The notes under the pieces were generated by a model, which saw only the letters and a program-made list of their open reading frames with translations, did no database searches and was not told where the DNA came from. Shown in pieces: positions 54,001 through 64,000 of a stretch of 64,000 bases of DNA; within the stretch, counting starts at the first letter, position 1; each line of letters opens with the position of its first letter. Source of the stretch: Muricea muricata (taxonomy: Eukaryota; Cnidaria; Anthozoa; Malacalcyonacea; Plexauridae); assembly GCA_963855995.1 (NCBI GenBank), contig OY979717.1:51343140-51407139 (forward strand), in the 5' to 3' direction. The position numbers and the translations under genes are program-made.

Positions 54001-56906
54001 ACGAAGCGAAAACGTTTTAAAATGCTTGAATGTAAATACAGTTTCATTAAATTCCTAGACTTGTAATCACGCGCGTTTAAGAGCGGTTTAAGAACAATGA
54101 GATAATTTCTATAGTGTCACTTTTTTCTGGGACACTCTGCATAGCAAAGAATTATACATTATTGTGCTCATTAGGGAGTTAAAACATATTCGAACGCTCG
54201 GCACAGCTGGTTCTTGACATCAAAGGGTAGCCTCTTTTTGGGACACATTATTGCATGAGTAAAAGTTTTGCACAGTGCCACTAGCAGCACTACTTGCGGA
54301 CTGAATTTTGGATCGAAAGACTTGAGTTCGTATTGTTTATTGCTAACTAGGATTTCGTTATGTGCACAATATCCTAACTCGCCTGCAAGTTTCAAACATG
54401 ATGGAATGTGCTTTTCAATGTACCAGCGCCAAATGTACCAATTTCAACTATCGCCATGTAACACAATCATCTACCGACACATGGAATTGTGAAATCATTG
54501 GAAACAAGCCAGATATCGATTCAACTGTATATTTTCTGGAAAGAAACTTCGAGTACATGTTTTATGAAGCTATTGAGGTAACATTGCTCAAATATTTCTA
54601 ATAACCGTTAACCCACGTATATGAATCAGTTCACGCTCATTAAACGTGGAATAAACACCTCAAAAACTTGCCACTACAGTATGTTTCATCCAGGGGGAAT
54701 CTTCAGGTGGTAACAATCTTTATGTGGTGTGTCTACCACCTGAAGGTTCCCTTTCTACTGGTAATTTGTAATTATATACCGCCAATTGAAAAAAAATGTT
54801 GAGAAAATTACTGGTATATAACTTAAATACTGGGCGTCAAGAGTGGAGGTTAGTAAAGTAGGGATTAGTAAATAAAATTGAAAATTAAACATTCTAGTTA
54901 TTTTTTCAGTGTATTTTGTCATATTATTATGATAAATGGTTTGTTTTAGACTAAATGCCTCAATGGTGGTCAATGTGAAGCTAGTTCATCCAGTAGTTTT
55001 CGTTGCAATTGTGTATGTCCATGTCTCTTTGTTGGCGCAAGATGTGAAAAATACAAAGGTAAAAATAAGCTGTGCCAGGAGTAACACATGAGGATACATG
55101 CATACACCACACCGACCAGGAGTAGTATGGAGAGAAGTACAGAGACTTTTTGCATAATTCAAACCTCTTGCACATTTTTTTAGCATTTAAGTCATGTAAA
55201 GAAGTTTTGCAGTGCGGGTCTAAAGATGGCGAATACTATCTGCAGTTACAATCGCCTACATGTAACAAATCAGTTCGTGTGTACTGTGCTGATATGGACA
55301 CGACTGATCCCAAGGAATATGTTACATTACGTTCAGGTGAAGACGAAAATTTTTCACATGTCAACAATACAATGTCACCGCAAGACATTAACCATTTTGG
55401 ATCTACCACAAAATATTCTAGGGTAGGTATTCCTATTGTTATTCAGTTCCAATACTTATCCCATATGTGTCATGAAAGCGGGCTTCTGATTGGTTCTCAG
55501 CAGGTAAGTTTTTTTCGAACTAACCTGCTTTTTCCGAACTTACCCGCTTTTCTCTTTATCGATAAAACCGGCTTTCTGATTGGTTACAAAAACCCGAACT
55601 TACCTGCTTGCTGCTTACGCTGCCGTCCGCCTCAAACTGCTCAACAACAATGGCGAACAAAATTTAGCTGATGATTAAACCTACACTTTAAAGAACATTT
55701 TTGGGCTAAAGACGTCACAGAAACCAAGCAAAAAGAAACGGAAAATTGTAAACTAAAGACAATAGAGAGCCTGATAAAGAAATATTAAGAGACCAATAAG
55801 TTTAAGAAGAGAAAATGTTGACAAAATACATCGGCGACTCGGCGAGAATCGGAAAACAACACAAGAAGATAAGTCTAGTATGGGATAAAAACCCAACTTA
55901 CTTGCAGGTTCGGTTGGTTCGGGATTAACGCACCGAGGGGTCTGACAGCTGTCCGAACCTACCTCGCTTCGCTCGGTAGGTTCGAACAGCTGTCAGACCC
56001 CTCGGTGCGTTAATCCCGAACCAACCTCCCTGCAAGTAAGTTTGTTATAAAACTCTTCAAAACTTATTAGAATTTATCCATGCAATTGCTGCTGCTATTA
56101 CAGAAATTGTGTTGCTGTAAACATGCATTCAGCCTTGTGATACGACAGTATACTTTCTTTTTGGCTTATCGATAAGAACTTTCAGTTGAGTATAAACCAC
56201 GTGTAACACCCGTTGTAGATATTTTTATCACATGCTTAGAACCTACCTTAGCTATTGAAGACGATGAACAGCGATCGTTTTTGAGTCGCGATAGGCAGAG
56301 CATTTTTGCTGTCAGAAAAGCCTGGTTAATTCCCATTTCGCCGATGGTTGGTGACTCACCAGCGGTAATATTTCGAGAAGATAATCACCGACAATGGACG
56401 TCGGTGACAGTAAATGTCCTGGACATAAGGCATCGCTCACGAATTGCGGTTAATGAGGATTAGGCTTTAGTAGACGACGTGTCGTTTATTTCGTCGGTTC
56501 TATTTTCGTGTTCTATAGCCTGTAATTACATTCTGTCAATTATGCTTACATCTAGATTCGTCTAACTACAGATCTTCAGGTCATTGTAGCAGACCATCGC
56601 TTTGCTCGCATAACATGGAATGATACAACGACCCAGTTTCTGCAGTATGGTGAGGCTGGAGATTGCATTTCAAGGAACTGCACATCCAGCAAATTTGGCA
56701 ACTTCAAAATGGATATACGACATACAGGCCTGAATTTTGTCACTCCCTTCAACTGGGATCAACACGGCTGGCCAAGTTCTTGTGGGCAGCATCAGCCATT
56801 GAACTACGTTATCAGTGACGAAAAACAAGTCGTATCCGGAAATTGTGGTGCGAGATGTGGTGGTTGTAGGGTGAAAGACTTGCACTTAAAAATAGAAGAA
56901 TGTTGA
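48071..56906 (+). CDS. Secreted PAN/apple-EGF-GON domain protein, five exons
   Basis: Exons 48071-48203, 54351-54577, 54950-55058, 55184-55426, 56572-56906 join in matching phases to about 348 residues. The start MQRNIVIPVL opens a hydrophobic N-terminus that looks like a signal peptide. Residues about 37-120 form a PAN/apple-like domain (GFRYVHNIL, CAFQCTSAKCTNFNY). Residues 121-156 are EGF-like (CLNGGQC, FRCNC, GARCEKY). Residues 157-348 match the GON domain known from ADAMTS9/20: CKEVLQCGSKDGEYYL, VRVYCADM, DPKEYVTLRSGEDENFSHV, AGDCISRNCTSSKFGNFKMD, VVSGNCGARCGGC. There is no protease domain, so this is not an ADAMTS enzyme; an extracellular adhesion or matrix role is inference. Intron 1 (6.1 kb) contains the 3.8-kb palindrome. 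Exon 1 assignment rests on phase and PAN fit. Confidence 0.85.
49093..49527. mobile_element. Small inverted-repeat element with a tRNA-like core
   Basis: ACCGTAGACAGTCAGTCGCA (from about 49101) is mirrored by TGCGACTGACTGTCTACGGT (to about 49521), with a second GATGCGACTGACCATCAATG pair. Between them lies a tRNA-like segment on the minus strand (see next entry). It abuts the left end of the 3.8-kb palindrome. Confidence 0.6.
49327..49412 (-). repeat. tRNA-like relic (SINE-type)
   Basis: On the minus strand TTAACTCAGTCGTC resembles an A box, and GGGGTTCGAATCCC about 45 bases later is a good B box/T-arm. Acceptor-like ends AGCTCG and CGAGGCT pair only with a bulge. I therefore call it a tRNA-derived repeat or decayed tRNA and not a functional tRNA gene. 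Confidence 0.45.
49566..49790. repeat. 20-bp [13 protein letters not shown], left arm
   Basis: About 12 copies of a 20-bp unit close to ATGTTTTCGGGCAATGTCTC, varying at GCAA/GCGA/GTGA. The inverted counterpart in the right arm (53104-53300) has about ten, with one disrupted unit. It lies next to the terminus and could be a subterminal binding array (inference). Confidence 0.92.
50829..51173 (-). CDS. Cys/His-rich C-terminal domain of a transposon protein (left arm)
   Basis: The 114-residue frame reads HCPPQVKTIFGCGQTLKPGG, then YDLVIVSNAKRSYYD, RPGNVYYHVNAGCMKK and ends after FVREFGLEYK. The C...CGxC...H...C spacing suggests a zinc-binding fold. I recall similar C-terminal domains in uncharacterised transposon-like proteins of invertebrates but cannot name the family. 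Upstream codons (PLSPG, then in-frame stop TAA before PNPLFGTYM) connect it to the polyglutamine-encoding loop, so the frame is probably the broken tail of a longer protein. Confidence 0.6.
   Translation of the reverse strand: MLYFLKHCPPQVKTIFGCGQTLKPGGQIGKPPYDLVIVSNAKRSYYDRSGQLQERPGNVYYHVNAGCMKKHQAYFMASQVQIPSVIKDMMTPAHYLFVREFGLEYKILNTTKDI
51212..51514 (+). repeat. CAA/CAG-rich loop (polyglutamine-like)
   Basis: The single-copy loop of the palindrome is a run of CAA and CAG triplets, giving long Gln-, Asn- or Thr-rich frames. In the frame leading to the right-arm zinc domain it would be a Gln-rich linker. It is low-complexity and expandable; I do not claim an independent gene. Confidence 0.75.
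51571..51930 (+). pseudogene. Right-arm copy of the Cys/His domain, frameshifted
   Basis: It mirrors the left-arm gene: PLSPGYPNPLFGTYMLYFVKH, CPPQVKTCFGCDQTL, then frame changes near 51690-51730 and after NVYYHV that remove the His-Cys part from the first frame. The last segment (KKHQAYF..., IKDMMTPAHYLFVREFGL) continues in another frame to about 51930. It is inactive as read. Confidence 0.75.
53104..53300. repeat. 20-bp [13 protein letters not shown], right arm (inverted)
   Basis: The reverse complement of the 49566-49790 array: units close to GAGACATTGCCCGAAAACAT, with one short disrupted unit near 53222-53232. Confidence 0.9.
53338..54350. other. Intron 1 remainder of the GON gene
   Basis: No gene recognised apart from a short CCCTAA-like run near 53644. 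The stretch ends with a pyrimidine-containing acceptor (TTTATTGCTAACTAG) before the PAN exon. Confidence 0.5.
55895..56042. repeat. Near-perfect hairpin in the last intron of the GON gene
   Basis: AACTTACTTGCAGG and TTCGGGATTAACGCACCG, then TCTGACAGCTGTCC, are mirrored about a short TCGCTTCGCTC centre (about 55969), ending CCTGCAAGTAAGTT. About 68 bp of each arm pairs with very few mismatches. Related ACTTACCTGC motifs lie at 55498-55610, so this may be the core of a larger hairpin element spanning about 55430-56050. Confidence 0.8.
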
Positions 56907-57578
56907 AAAATAGAAAGAAGTGGTTTATTCAGATTTGTCACAGGTCAGGTTTTGCGTGTTATCCAATTCTGACTCATCAAAATGTATATACCTTGTTAAA
57001 CAGTTTATTGGGTTTCCCTAAACCTATAATGGTTTTTATTGGTTGTATCAGCATATACAAACTCGAGCCGAAGGCGAGAGTTGTATATTTGATACAACAC
57101 GGACGCGAATTTTGTAAATAGCTTGTGAAACTCTCCAATTTTATAGATCAGTTTGCAAAGTAATTTTGAAAATGCATCTTATATAAGACGAGAAAATCAA
57201 AGTTAAAAGTTCTGGAAATCAACAGAATTCTGTATCAGAGTATACAGACTCCTTCACGCTCATGATTTCTTTTGTGTTTTCTTTATGAATTATTAATGAG
57301 TTTCACAAATATATATACTGGTCATGGAGAATTTTGGGGAATACAGTATTTAAGGAATACTCTCTTTAATTAAGGGGGGGGGGGTTATCATATGTGTTTA
57401 GCCACTCAGTCAACTACCTGGATTGTTCTTTTAATGTTTATATACAGTATTAAATTACAAGATTTACTATTTATTAAGTAAACTGAATAATTGGTTACAA
57501 TATGAATAGACAACAGGGAAAAAACAATAAAGAATATACATGCACAATAAATAATTATTTAAAATAAGCTCATCTTGT
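56907..57578. other. Convergent intergenic region between the GON gene and IFT74
   Basis: Holds the 3' ends of both genes. An AATAAA on the minus strand at 57470-57475 could serve IFT74. A short G9 run lies near 57375. A hairpin-like TTGTATCAGCATATACAA...TTGTATATTTGATACAAC lies at 57043-57100. No coding exon seen. Confidence 0.5.
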
Positions 57579-60500
57579 CTATTTTTTCAGATTTCCGACG
57601 ATGATTTTGTTAATTTCATCAAGTTGACTCGTCACTTTTTCTTTCAGTGGTCTGTAGTCACTTTCCACGCTCTTTGTAGCAATAACTACATTGTGTCAAG
57701 GCTGTAACGATGCATGATGATGAAAACAATAGCTACCACTAAAATCACAACAGTTAATTAAGAAATATAAAACATTTTCCGTGTTGATATACAGTTATAT
57801 CAACACGAGTGGAAATTGGAAAAACGAGAAATTGTGTGGAAACACGACGCCCGCAGGGCGGAGAAAATGTTTTATATTTCTTTTATAATATAGCACAAAG
57901 AACTTTAACAGAAGAGTGGCGGGAAATTTTCCGTGTTGACATAGAGTTATATCAACACGGCTCTTAGCCTATCAGCGTTTAGAATTTACAAATGCTATTT
58001 TATAATACTGATCATGACGACAAAAACAACGCATCCACGAGCACTGCATAGCGAGAACGACAATACCATTATATAACAAGACTACCACCAACGATGGCAA
58101 ACAGGAAAATATAAGCAAACATAGTGCACTAATGACGGATAATCGGCATCAGGGCAATTTTTGCCTTATTGGTAGACAGTGCGTTTCGAAGTGTTATATG
58201 TATTTCCAAATTGTCCAAAACTGATTGTTGAGAAAATTTACTCAGCAAAAATTACGTAAACCGCGCGGTGAAGCCCGTACGACGAGGAATTGACTGAAAT
58301 ATGTACCTTCGGATAATGTTTGCCAAAAGTCTATTTAGAGTCATATCTACAGTAAGTCTGTTAGTGGTCTGTTACAGGCTTTAATAAGAAATGTCTATAT
58401 AGACAAACTTTAAGTTCTTCAGTAAAATCAGATGATCAAAAATGAATGACGTAACTTTTCAATCAACTGATCATATTATCAAAAATCTGGTAAGACTGAT
58501 GCATGAATAATTATAGTAAACGGTACTTTGCATGGTCGATCAATAAACACAACAACACCATTAACAAAATATTGACAATAATTGGACAAAGGATACACTC
58601 TTTCATCACAAAGTTATTCTGTTCAAGATGCTGCCACTTTCGTTCCAGATTTGAAAGCTGAAAGATATTGAAACATTGTATACAACGTGCTAAATTAAAG
58701 AAATCACATCATTTTTTTGTCGCTGCATGGTCTTAAAACTATGCTTTACACAAACTTTGCCTTCACAAAAATGAAACAAAAATTGATGTAGAGGGTAATT
58801 AAAGGACATAGAGACGTCTGTGTAGCAAATGTCGCCCATTCCAAGTGACTTTTTTTATAAATTTTAGTGCTACATGTATTCTACGATTTTACTGTATCCA
58901 TTGTCATTAGGCACCTTTTCTCCAGGGTTGTTTCATGTTTTAGAGAAAGATGCAAGTCAACTACGAAAAATCTATATTTAACATGTACAGTTAAGGTGTG
59001 TTTTAACAAAAATGTTTAGCCATTTTACAACTTTATGAATTATGACTAAATTTACCTGAGAGTAAGTTTCATTTTCATTCAGTTTGTTCTTCAAAGCCTC
59101 GTATTTTGTACTCATGCTAAGAACACCTTTGAAAAAATACAATAATGTCAAACCTCTTAATCTACTCGTGAATAGCTAAAAACCTTCAACGTACGTCCTT
59201 TTAATGACTCCTTTCTTGACTCCAGTGCTTCTTGTTCCTCATTCAATTGCTGCAAAAATAGAAATCACAAACCCGAATATCAAGCGATTGATGTGTATTG
59301 TTTCATGTACAGTATATATACCTGTAGGTTCACTAGCTTACAAAGGTTGTAAATGCATGATCACTTATATGCACAAGTACTTGGCTAACATTTGCATACA
59401 CGCTGGTCTTTACACGTTTGCATGAATTAAATTCTAGGTTGCATGCCTGTATATTTTAGTTTTTTGCAGGTAGCCAAAAAATTGCAGTTAGCCATGTTTG
59501 TTTCACACAAACTTGTCCACTTTGCTTAAATTAGTCAAACCACACAACACTTAGTTGTAACCAAGGATTTCAGTTAGCTTCAGTCAAATGCAGGTAGTAC
59601 TGCTACTTAGGATTAACTAGGGTTAAGCCAATCGATTCATGAACAACCGGCCCCCAAAACCTTACATTTACCGCTCCAGATAACAGTAATGAAGACACAA
59701 GTGAAAGTTAACAGCAGGACTAAAACACTCACCACTCTCCTGTCCTCAGCGTTTTCTTTGAGCGAGTCCAAGTCATTAAACGTCACTAATTCCTACACAA
59801 CAAAAATTGTTCAAATTTTCACATCTATAGGATGTCCCAAAAAAGCGGAACCATTAAGAAATTAGTTGTGTATTCTTTACAAATTCCTAATTATTCTTCA
59901 TCATTTTGAACTATTAACATGTAAATGGTTCCGCTTTTTTGCGACATCCTGTCTACCTATCTTGTGGAAATTCTTGAAGTACTGAAAGGCATATAGAGCA
60001 GAGGACAAAAATACTATCATATTTTTATGTACCAAATCTTACATAAAAAAATTAAACTGGGGCAGGACTTTTAAAAGGTAAGTAAACTAGACTTTTCAGT
60101 AGATTTTCTTTTTGGCTTATCGATAAGAATTTTTAAAGTAACTGTAATATCTCTGTTAAATTTTGATAACATGCAGCTATGTTTTTTAAAAAAATAATGA
60201 ACAAAGAATGACAAAAACACTAGCTATAAAAAATCCATGTTACATACACAGAAGAGTTACTTTCCTCAAGAAGTAAGTAGCAAATATGATCAAAGAAATC
60301 CAACTGGATGTTTATGACTGTGTATACTTATATGCGTAAATTGTGAGGTGTAGAAAAAAAAATTTCGTTGGGATTTAACTAATCGACAGTTATTATACCC
60401 TGCTTGTGACGTGATAAAATAGACCTAATTATAAAACAAGATGGCGGATAACTAGTGTCATTCTTCCTTCAATAAACAATCAAAACATGCTAGAAAAATT

Positions 60501-63500
60501 TAACAACGGATATTACAATTACTTCAAACGTTCTTATCGATAAGCCAAGAAGAAAATATATTTCCTGCCATTTCAAATAAAACAGGTAGTTAAAATGTAT
60601 TTACACCTAAGAGTTTTAAACCAGCCCCAGGTACTTGTATACATTACATATAATTATGTACTTCCCACGCGAAATAATTCAACTGACCTCTTGCATGGAA
60701 GCAATTTTAGTCTTCAATACTTCTAACTCTGAACTTATCTTGTTCTCAAGCTGCAATACAAAGTTAATTTCATTAAATCACGATTTAAATAAGTCATTTA
60801 TCGAGAACAAAAATTAAGATCGATAGGAATTTCCGGCTAAAGCATTGCAAATACGACTGAAAGCTAGCCTGGCGAGCAAGTGAGAGTTAAATACCGAGAA
60901 GGAGGGCTGTATGTCATATACAGCCCGCGAGGACGCGCAGCGTCCGAGGGCTGTATATGACATACAGTCCGACTTTCGAGGCATTTAACCAACTTATTTT
61001 ATTTTTGAGGAGGTTTTCTAACAGAATCCTTCGACTTTAAACAATTTAAGTCGAAATTCGTCGAGATTTTTCCACAAGTTTGATCTAATTATTTATTCAA
61101 GGGCTGTATCTGAGATACAGCCCGCGGTACATCAAAGAAAACCGACTCAAATATAAAATAAGTGGAATTAATGGTCACACGAGGTTCCCCTCTTTTTGCT
61201 GTCAATAGGTCCAGCACTTTGATAGAGCAAGAAAAAGCAAAATGGTTGACAACAGCAGACTCTTGAGACTGCGTGTGCATTGTTTTCTCTCTTTCTCTAA
61301 AATAATATGTTTCTGCTTTCTAGCTAACAGTACAGATTAATAGGTGAGTACAGAAACTCATCAGAGCTATTCCTCATCGATTCATCCCTCATCAAGTGCC
61401 CTAAAAGAGGTAGCTCCCCCCCCCCCCTGGAGTGATTAAAACAGTGTTGCGTGCGAGAAAGTGTAAATATTGGAAAATATCAATGATAGATCCTAGAAAA
61501 GATAATGTTGGTTAAAGAACTTTGTTCTTTGTTAGTTTTCTGGAGACAGATTTCAGTATTCTTAGCCTTAATTAAAGTTCTTTCAAAAGGCATTATTTAC
61601 TAAATACTACTTACAGTACTAGTAAATTGGGTTCGATTTACTAGTAAAGTAGCCACATTACATGTGCCAACAAATTTCATTACAGTTCCAATCTGTACAC
61701 TACAATTCCTAAATCCTACCTGTTGGACCTTGTCTAAATCCATTTGCAGTCGTTCATGTTCTAAAAAATTGAGTAGAGCAATATTTCTATAGTTTGGAAA
61801 TCTGATGCAATATACAATGAATTTCAGAACTTAGGCCTCAAAGATATGAAAAACTTGATTAATAAAACTAGATTAAAACACTGCGCGTTCTATAAGACAA
61901 GCGTTAAGTCGCCACGAAAATATTTCATACACTTATATTACATAAGACTCGATACCAACTGCGGTTGGCTAGAACTCAATTGGCAGAGCGGCAGTTTAGA
62001 ACCCAAAGGATCAAACATCATGTCAATATAAACCAAAGGCGATTTTAGCTCCTCCATATCTTTGTCATTCTGTAGTGAGAGGTGAGGTATAAGAACGCCT
62101 GGTTGATATTTCTCCAGATATCAACTGCTTTAAAATGAAAATACTTTGTCATGTCATCTACTCACGAAAAACACCCAACAAAACGAGAAATATCTTTTGA
62201 AGTGACAAACAGAAATTATTACTTTGCACGAGTATATAGTAATGCAGGATGGGTACATAGTCAAAGTTTATGACACGAAGTTTTTTTACTCCCTGCTTGG
62301 AAAAATCTTTATTAAAATTTCTTTTGACGTTTTTCATTTCGTTTCTTCCAACTTGAAATATTTTAGTTTGTTTAAATTTTTCAATGCAACAAATGTGGCG
62401 ACGGTACGATGCAGAATGATTTTCAAAACAATCATCTTATAGCATCTGTTAGGTAGTTAAAACAACCCAAAGTGAGCTATGTGGGCGTGAAACATAATAT
62501 TTACATGCATGTTTATTTTAGCATGGTCTTCAGTTTAATAAAACGGTTACACGACAAATCATTATGCATTGTGACGCAAAAGTTCAAACAAACTAAAGTA
62601 TCTCAAGTTAGAAGAAAGGAAATGAAAAACGTGAGAAATGGAGAAAGAAATGACGAAATTGCTATACAGTTTTAAAAGATTTTTCCAACTAGGGAATAAA
62701 AATCGTGTCACATGCACTAAAAGGCAAAAATTGCCTTAGTTACCTATACTGTTTAGTAATTCTCACTTTGAATGTGCGAGTAGATTACATCAGAAAGCAT
62801 GATTAATTTGCATGTTTTAAAGATGCAAGAACGTCTTGAAAATAAGACAAGACATGTGTGGTGATAATTTCTTTTCGAACGATACTGGACTGAGACCAAA
62901 AGTAGATGGATTCATGACACTGACCCTCACGATCGTCACAAAACATATGGCGTGGTAAAACATGGAAAACATAGAGTACCTGACTGCAACGAATCGGATG
63001 TATTTTGAGATCTGTGCATTTCATTTTCTTTGAAGCTTAAATCAGCCTAGTAATAAAACAGCACGATGGGAAGTTCCAGTGTGATATCAATGTATAAATT
63101 GTACGCGTACAGTAAATTGCCTAAGAAACATCATAGATATAGGAAACTAGTATTTGCTTACCTTCATTTGTTTCAACTCGCCAACACTCGGTAGATGCTT
63201 TGAACGGATCATTCTCTGTAGCGGAAACGGAAATAGTATTATACAACAATAATAGAATTGTACTCCATGCGAGCATTGATGGGCAAGTGCGAGAGAATGC
63301 ATTTTGCAATTCTTTCAACTATTGAGGTACACAGTAACAGTCGGCATAATATTGGTTATATGTTTGTGCTTCGTCTTTTATGAATGTTCGGCGGTTTACT
63401 AGACTTTATCTTACTGTTAAATCTCTCTTTGTAAAATTTTCAGTGACACATGTGTCTATAATTTTACGTGTGAAATTTCACATATAAAATATAAAAACTT

Positions 63501-63980
63501 CATATTTGAAAACTTTTCACATGTGATACGAGTCAGTTTATGCGTGAATGTTGATTTCTCCGGTGAAATTAAATGTGAAGTTTTCATAAGGGTCAATAGC
63601 ATGATCCAGCGAGAGATGGCTTTATTACTTCAATATATTCGCCTTAAATTCAGCGTTAAGCCTGGTTCACAACACGATGGAAACATTGTACTGTGTGGAA
63701 CTTCGAAATTTTAAGTACAGTTTTTCCCTTGAAGTTAAGTCGATGTCTCATGCAGTCGAGCACTTGACTTTATTCGTTGCATTAGCGTTCCCCTTTATAC
63801 TCATGCTAGAAGAAGCTTTGACACAGATGTAAACGTTCGGACAGAAATAATTCACAGGAAATTTCTTCATAGAATTGGTGCTTATCTCTCCATTTCTCCC
63901 TAATACTTAATAAAAAACATTACCCGGCTCATGTGTTCCAAAATTGACACAATATTTCCTTCCAGTTGTGATGTGCGTTC
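57579..63980 (-). CDS. IFT74: IFT74, intraflagellar transport protein (3' part, ten exons)
   Basis: IFT74 pairs with IFT81 in the IFT-B core and is needed to build cilia (known). Minus-strand exons: 63980-63924, 63215-63162, 63046-62980, 61760-61720, 60750-60688, 59792-59733, 59249-59195, 59126-59056, 58657-58597, 57685-57579 (stop). GT-AG borders and phases all agree, giving about 211 C-terminal residues of a protein usually near 600. Landmarks: [51 protein letters not shown], the strongly conserved [20 protein letters not shown], and [18 protein letters not shown]. The sequence is heptad-like coiled coil throughout. The 5' exons lie beyond 64000. The gene converges on the PAN-EGF-GON gene. 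Confidence 0.95.
57760..57882. repeat. Hairpin MITE in the last IFT74 intron
   Basis: AGAAATATAAAACATTTTCC is mirrored by GAGAAAATGTTTTATATTTC, with an inner stem GTGTTGATATACAGTTATAT/CAACAC and a GCCCGCAGGGCGG centre. It is adjacent to the next repeat, with which it shares the CCGTGTTGA...TATATCAACACG motif. Confidence 0.65.
57922..58012 (+). repeat. Solo fragment related to the 11-kb transposon
   Basis: About 90 bp (AATTTTCCGTGTTGACAT, TTATATCAACACGGCTCTTA, ATTTACAAATGCTAT) match 30855-30942 of the giant element with few differences. That part lies between the second 9-bp array and the transposase, so the fragment is either a remnant of a relative or a shared promoter-like segment. Confidence 0.75.
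59828..59951. mobile_element. 124-bp MITE in an IFT74 intron
   Basis: The ends TAGGATGTCCCAAAAAAGCG and, on the other strand, CAGGATGTCGCAAAAAAGCG enclose about 80 bp. TCTA is present at both flanks (59824-59827, 59952-59955). The AGGATGTCCCAAAA end recalls mariner-type MITEs. Confidence 0.72.
60100..60559. repeat. Inverted-repeat element with GGCTTATCGATAAG ends
   Basis: GATTTTCTTTTTGGCTTATC (60102) is mirrored by GATAAGCCAAGAAGAAAATA (to about 60558). A third copy of the same end (CTTTCTTTTTGGCTTATCGA) stands alone near 56153. It also holds the segment shared with 14080-14180. In an IFT74 intron. Confidence 0.6.
60886..60989. repeat. GC-rich hairpin in an IFT74 intron
   Basis: GGGCTGTATGTCATATACAG is followed, after a CCCGCGAGGACGCGCAGCGTCCG centre given here only by position (60943-60966), by CTGTATATGACATACAG. 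The outer arms GTTAAAT/ATTTAAC close it. A further GGGCTGTATCTGAGATACAG copy lies at 61100-61120. Confidence 0.65.
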
Positions 63981-64000
63981 CTAAAAATTACAATGATTTA

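Noticed and set aside
62045..62085. Possible extra minus-strand coiled-coil exon ([12 protein letters not shown])
   Set aside because: Its phase does not fit between the neighbouring IFT74 exons, which already join in frame and match the family without it.
63121..63318. 65-codon frame with a signal-peptide-like start (MKELQNAF..., [13 protein letters not shown])
   Set aside because: It overlaps an IFT74 exon (63215-63162) in a different frame. The intron and acceptor fit of IFT74 explains the sequence better.

Overview
This window is from an animal genome, most likely a cnidarian (probably an anthozoan). The sequence is AT-rich. Genes are split into many small exons with GT-AG introns and lie in a dense field of DNA transposons, miniature inverted-repeat elements (MITEs) and fold-back elements. 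Exon identities come from reading splice-compatible frames and comparing them with remembered animal proteins. The cnidarian call is inference from gene structure and repeat style and was not tested by a search.

Layout. (1) 1-5.3 kb: a Tc1-type palindrome (459-1631), a degraded LINE 3' end, and unannotated DNA. (2) 5.4-24.9 kb, minus strand: the 5' part of RIC1, the WD-repeat subunit of the RIC1-RGP1 exchange factor for RAB6. Sixteen coding exons are placed; the introns carry MITEs and a tandem block of about 1.1-kb repeats. (3) 25-27.5 kb: two clean MITEs, one hAT-like (8-bp target duplication) and one TA-flanked. (4) 27540-38541: an 11.0-kb inverted-repeat transposon flanked by a perfect 8-bp target duplication. 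It has large arrays of a 9-bp unit in both arms, a second 9-bp array, inner copies of its own terminal repeats, and a DDE-type transposase fused to an OTU-protease-like motif. (5) 38.7-45.9 kb, plus strand: a complete UMP-CMP kinase gene (six exons, 194 aa) with fold-back elements in its introns. (6) 48.1-56.9 kb, plus strand: a secreted PAN/apple-EGF-GON protein (five exons, about 348 aa). Its first intron holds another 3.8-kb palindromic element. (7) 57.6-64 kb, minus strand, convergent with the previous gene: the 3' part of IFT74 (ten exons), an intraflagellar transport coiled-coil protein, whose 5' part lies beyond the window.

The host genes do unrelated work: Golgi RAB6 activation, pyrimidine nucleotide phosphorylation, an extracellular adhesion or matrix-like protein, and cilium assembly. 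There is no operon logic. The unusual feature is the transposon landscape. At least three elements from different families (Tc1, the 11-kb element, the 3.8-kb element) have the same build: two long inverted arms of one transposon end around a short single-copy loop. Several smaller fold-backs look alike. This suggests that elements are repeatedly converted into palindromes in this genome.
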